From: an uncultured beta proteobacterium
GTDB lineage: Bacteria; Pseudomonadota; Gammaproteobacteria; Burkholderiales; SG8-39
Reading direction: 5' to 3'
Length of the DNA stretch: 9,550 nucleotides
NCBI GenBank assembly: GCA_903868285.1
Contig: CAIPUP010000305.1
Span: 1-9,550 of the forward strand
The position numbers and the translations under genes are program-made. A model generated the notes under the pieces. That model saw only the letters and a program-made list of their open reading frames with translations, made no database searches and had not been told where the DNA came from. This document shows, piece after piece, positions 6,804 through 9,550 of this stretch (position 1 is its first letter; the number at the start of each line of letters is the position of its first letter).

Positions 6804-8297
6804 ATGGGTTTTCTGAGTGATGACGAGCTGTCCCGGCTGTCCCCTGCGGCCCAATCGCTATACCCGTCACCGATACCGGTGCAGTCGGTATCCAGTGATG
6901 AATTCATGCCGCCTCCGCAGACCGCCAAGCAACGCGAGTTCGAACTGCGGGTGAAGGAAATCGGCAGCCGCCTGGCCAGGCATCAGGGTCTGTCGCGGCG
7001 GGCGTTTTTCCGTACCGCTTCGGGCATGGCTGCGGCTTTTCTGGCCATGAACGAAACCTATGGACCGGTGTTCGGTGTGTCGCAGGCCGAAGCCGCCACG
7101 CCCGAACTGGCCAATGCGCGTGCCAAGGCCTTGTCGGGGCAGTTCATCATGGACATGCACACCCACTTCCTGCGTACCGGCACCCGCATCAAGAGCTTCA
7201 TCAACCAGCGCAATGCCGTGGGCAAGGCTGGCTGGAACGCCGCGCTGGGCGAGAAGGAACAGACCATCGATGACCTGATGTTCCAGAACTACATGAAGGA
7301 AATCTACTTCGACAGCGACACCAAGGTGGCCTGTATCAGCGGTGCACCGTCCGAAGTCCCGGATGACTGGTTCCTCACCAACGAGATGAAGGCCAGTGCG
7401 CGCAGCATCATCAACCGCCTGTCCGGCTCGCGTCGCGCCATGTCGCACGCCATCTTCACGCCCGGCTATGACGGCTGGATGGAGCAGGTTGATCGCGCCA
7501 TCGAAATACTCAAGCCCGATTCATTCAAGGGCTACACCATCGGTGACAACACCAACAAGGATCTGTCCAAGCACCCCTGGAATCTGGACGATGAAAAGCT
7601 GGTCTATCCCGCCTACGAAAAATTCCAGAAGGCCGGACTGAAGAACGTCTGCATCCACAAGGGCCTGTTTCCGCCCTCGGTCGAGAAACAGTTTCCGCAT
7701 CTGCTGCCGTACTGCGATGTGCGCGATGTCGCCAAAGCGGCCAAGGACTGGCCGGGACTGAACTTCATCATCTATCACGGTGGCTACCGGCTCGGTCCGG
7801 TGGGCGATGCCTGGGCCAATTTCGAGAAGACCGGTCGTGTTGACTGGGTCTCTGATCTGGCTGACATACCCGCCAAACACGGCGTGAAAAACGTCTATGC
7901 CGATGTCGGCCAGCTGTTTGCCCAGACCACCATTGCCGAGCCACGGCTGGCGGCCGTGATGATGGGCATCCTGATCAAGGGGCTGGGCGCGGACCATGTC
8001 TGCTGGGGTACCGACGCCATCTGGACCGGCGCACCGCAATGGCAGATCGAGTCGCTGCGCCGGCTGGAGATTCCGCTTGAGCTGCAAAAGAAATACGGAT
8101 TCAAGCCGCTCGGTCCGGCCGATGGCCCGGTGAAAAACGCCATCTTCGGTGGCAACAACGCCCGGCTCTACAACTACAAGCCACAGCAGCGCGCCGAGCT
8201 GGCCAATGACCAGTTCGCCATGCACAAGGACTACTACGACAAGCATGGCGAAGGCCGTACCAACATGGCCTACGGCTACGTGCAGAAGGACGCCTGA
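6804..8297 (+). CDS. Tat-exported amidohydrolase (amidohydrolase-2 family, TIM-barrel metal enzyme)
   Basis: A 497-residue metal-dependent hydrolase or decarboxylase of the amidohydrolase-2 family. A Tat signal with twin arginines R65-R66 (LSRRAFFRTASGMAAAFLAM) is preceded by an unusually long 64-residue hydrophilic N-region containing FMPPPQT (34-40) and a charged helix-like stretch. Cleavage probably follows the AEA near residues 95-98. The barrel shows the metal-ligand pattern: H119-x-H121 in DMHTHF after strand 1, H285 (IHKG), H325 (YHGG) and D404 (GTDAIW). It is longer than the usual 300-350 residue members, from the leader, inserts in the first third (about 125-215) and a C-terminal tail rich in Tyr, Lys and Asp. 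It starts 75 bases after the DUF2721 gene and ends 2 bases before a second amidohydrolase. The reaction is unknown: hydrolysis and non-oxidative decarboxylation both occur in the family. Family assignment is firm and export likely. Confidence 0.9.
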   Translation: MGFLSDDELSRLSPAAQSLYPSPIPVQSVSSDEFMPPPQTAKQREFELRVKEIGSRLARHQGLSRRAFFRTASGMAAAFLAMNETYGPVFGVSQAEAATPELANARAKALSGQFIMDMHTHFLRTGTRIKSFINQRNAVGKAGWNAALGEKEQTIDDLMFQNYMKEIYFDSDTKVACISGAPSEVPDDWFLTNEMKASARSIINRLSGSRRAMSHAIFTPGYDGWMEQVDRAIEILKPDSFKGYTIGDNTNKDLSKHPWNLDDEKLVYPAYEKFQKAGLKNVCIHKGLFPPSVEKQFPHLLPYCDVRDVAKAAKDWPGLNFIIYHGGYRLGPVGDAWANFEKTGRVDWVSDLADIPAKHGVKNVYADVGQLFAQTTIAEPRLAAVMMGILIKGLGADHVCWGTDAIWTGAPQWQIESLRRLEIPLELQKKYGFKPLGPADGPVKNAIFGGNNARLYNYKPQQRAELANDQFAMHKDYYDKHGEGRTNMAYGYVQKDA

Positions 8298-8299
8298 TC

Positions 8300-9310
8300 A
8301 TGTTGCATGGCATCGATGTCCATACCCACATCGTTCCGGAACACTTTCCGGCAGCGCTGGGCCGGCATGCGGATGTGCCATGGCCGTCCATGCAGCACTA
8401 CTGCGATCAACAAGGTTGCGGTCATGCGCATGTGATGATCCGGGGCAAGAATTACCGCACCGTACCGGCTGCGAGCTGGGATGTGGACATCCGGCGCCAG
8501 GACATGGATGCGATGCAGCTACAGCGTCAGGCACTCTCGCCCATGCCTGAACTGCTGTCGTACTGGCTGCCGCTGGAGGACGCACAAGTGATGTGCCGTC
8601 ATCTGAACGAGACCATCGCCAACATGATCAGTCGCGCCCCGGATCGCTTCAGCGGTCTGGGGGCGATTCCGCTGCAAGACCCGCAAGCGGCAATACGCGA
8701 ACTGGAATATCTGATGGGGCCGCTCGGCCTTTCCGGTGTGCAGATCGCCTCCAACATCAACGATGTGTCAATAGGTGATGCGCGCTTCGATGACTTTTTT
8801 GCCGCAGCCGAACGACTCGGCGCTGCGGTATTCGTGCACGCCCTGCGTCCGGCTGGCAAGCAGCGCCTGGTGGGCGTGCCACAACTGGAACAAGTGGTGG
8901 CGTTTCCGGGTGATATCGGACTGGCGCTGGCCTCGATGATCACCGGCGGCATGCTCGAGCGCCATCCGGCGCTGCGCATCGGCTTCTCGCATGGTGGCGG
9001 CGCCTTCGCCATGATGCTGCCGCGCATCGAACATGGCTGGCGCACCGCCGCACCGATTCGCGACTCGATACCGCAGTCCCCCGCCACTTATGCCCGGCGG
9101 GTCTATGCCGACAGCCTGGTGTACGACCCGCATGCGCTGCGTGCAGTGATCCGCACCTTCGGTGAACAGCATGTCATGATCGGTAGCGACTATCCCTTCG
9201 TGGTGCGCGACAAAGACCCGCACGGATCGATTGCCGCCATCGATCCGGACAGCGCTCTGGCGCTGGCCCTGCGCGAGGGAAATGCGAAAGCGTTTCTGGG
9301 CCTGGGTTGA
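8300..9310 (+). CDS. ACMSD-like amidohydrolase / decarboxylase, cytosolic
   Basis: A 336-residue enzyme with no signal peptide, of the type of 2-amino-3-carboxymuconate-6-semialdehyde decarboxylase (ACMSD). Visible residues match the known ACMSD site in order: H8-x-H10 (DVHTH), R53 (GKNYR), H180 (FVHALRP), H231 (SHGGG), R242 (MLPRIEHGW) and D297 (GSDYPF). In ACMSD these are the zinc ligands, the catalytic His, and two arginines that bind the substrate carboxylate, one of them across the dimer. This supports decarboxylation of a small carboxylated, perhaps ring-derived, compound. The substrate cannot be named, because no 3-hydroxyanthranilate pathway genes are present; other decarboxylases of the family (gamma-resorcylate, 5-carboxyvanillate) are alternatives. 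It starts 2 bases after the previous stop, with AAGGA at 8286-8290 as ribosome binding site inside the upstream gene, so the two amidohydrolases are almost certainly co-transcribed and probably translationally coupled. Confidence 0.88.
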   Translation: MLHGIDVHTHIVPEHFPAALGRHADVPWPSMQHYCDQQGCGHAHVMIRGKNYRTVPAASWDVDIRRQDMDAMQLQRQALSPMPELLSYWLPLEDAQVMCRHLNETIANMISRAPDRFSGLGAIPLQDPQAAIRELEYLMGPLGLSGVQIASNINDVSIGDARFDDFFAAAERLGAAVFVHALRPAGKQRLVGVPQLEQVVAFPGDIGLALASMITGGMLERHPALRIGFSHGGGAFAMMLPRIEHGWRTAAPIRDSIPQSPATYARRVYADSLVYDPHALRAVIRTFGEQHVMIGSDYPFVVRDKDPHGSIAAIDPDSALALALREGNAKAFLGLG

Positions 9311-9322
9311 TGCACCGCGCTA

Positions 9323-9550
9323 TTACCGTCGACCATCCCCGATCAAGGCGTACGGCGCCCAGAACAAGGGATGGGCATAGCTGTACTGGCCATTGGCCGT
9401 GCCTTCCATCAGCGCCCGCATCGAGGCGTTCAGCGCCTCGGCCCGGGTGACATTGCCGGGCTTGGCATAGCGCTCGAAAATTCCGGTGGTGAGCAAGCGT
9501 GCGCTGACCGTCTCCACCGGCCAGTGCGTCACCAGCAGCGCCCGGCTGCC
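9323..9550 (-). CDS. CHAT domain protein, C-terminal end (partial, runs off right edge)
   Basis: This is an open minus-strand frame from the window edge to a TAA at 9323-9325, giving the last 75 residues of a larger protein. It reads SRALLVTHWPVET, then a helix, RAEALNASMRALMEG, and AHPLFWAPYALIGDG. This is the typical end of a CHAT domain, the caspase-like peptidase fold usually fused behind TPR repeats. The catalytic His and Cys lie upstream, outside the window, so activity cannot be judged. A GTG at 9530-9532 lies within the conserved strand and is not the real start. The stop is 12 bases from that of the convergent ACMSD-like gene, and no terminator hairpin is visible between them. TPR-CHAT proteins have varied roles, including regulated proteolysis; I cannot say which applies here. 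Confidence 0.8.
   Translation of the reverse strand, partial: GSRALLVTHWPVETVSARLLTTGIFERYAKPGNVTRAEALNASMRALMEGTANGQYSYAHPLFWAPYALIGDGRR

Overview
This 9.55-kb window is GC-rich, densely coded bacterial chromosome. The strong AGGAGG ribosome binding sites, two Tat-exported enzymes, a fused MFS/spermidine synthase protein, a DUF2721 protein and a CHAT-domain protein suit an environmental proteobacterium. A gammaproteobacterium is my guess, but nothing in the window fixes the taxon. I see no tRNA, rRNA, CRISPR array, insertion sequence or phage gene.

Layout. (1) Positions 1-2538, minus strand: a P-type cation-transporting ATPase that runs off the left edge. An in-frame TAG at 580-582 splits it, yet the 193 codons beyond the TAG stay open in the same frame and encode the expected C-terminal membrane domain. 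It therefore reads as a recently inactivated gene, a base-call error, or a recoded stop. (2) Positions 2539-2773: a divergent intergenic region with an AT-rich patch. (3) Positions 2774-4789, plus strand: a membrane protein with a spermidine-synthase-like C-terminal domain. (4) Positions 4864-9310, plus strand: four closely packed genes. These are a Tat-exported alpha/beta hydrolase resembling C-C bond hydrolases, a small DUF2721 membrane protein whose start overlaps the hydrolase stop, a Tat-exported amidohydrolase, and a cytosolic amidohydrolase of the ACMSD decarboxylase type starting 2 bases after the previous stop. (5) Positions 9323-9550, minus strand: the C-terminal end of a CHAT-domain protein running off the right edge and convergent with the cluster.

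How the genes may work together. The four-gene run looks like a small catabolic module of unknown substrate. Two enzymes act outside the cytoplasm after folding inside, one non-oxidative decarboxylase-type enzyme acts in the cytosol, and a small membrane protein is translationally coupled to the first enzyme. The pathway is inferred from families and spacing only: no regulator, transporter or dioxygenase is visible in the window to name the substrate. The ATPase, the spermidine-synthase-like protein and the CHAT protein have no evident link to the module.
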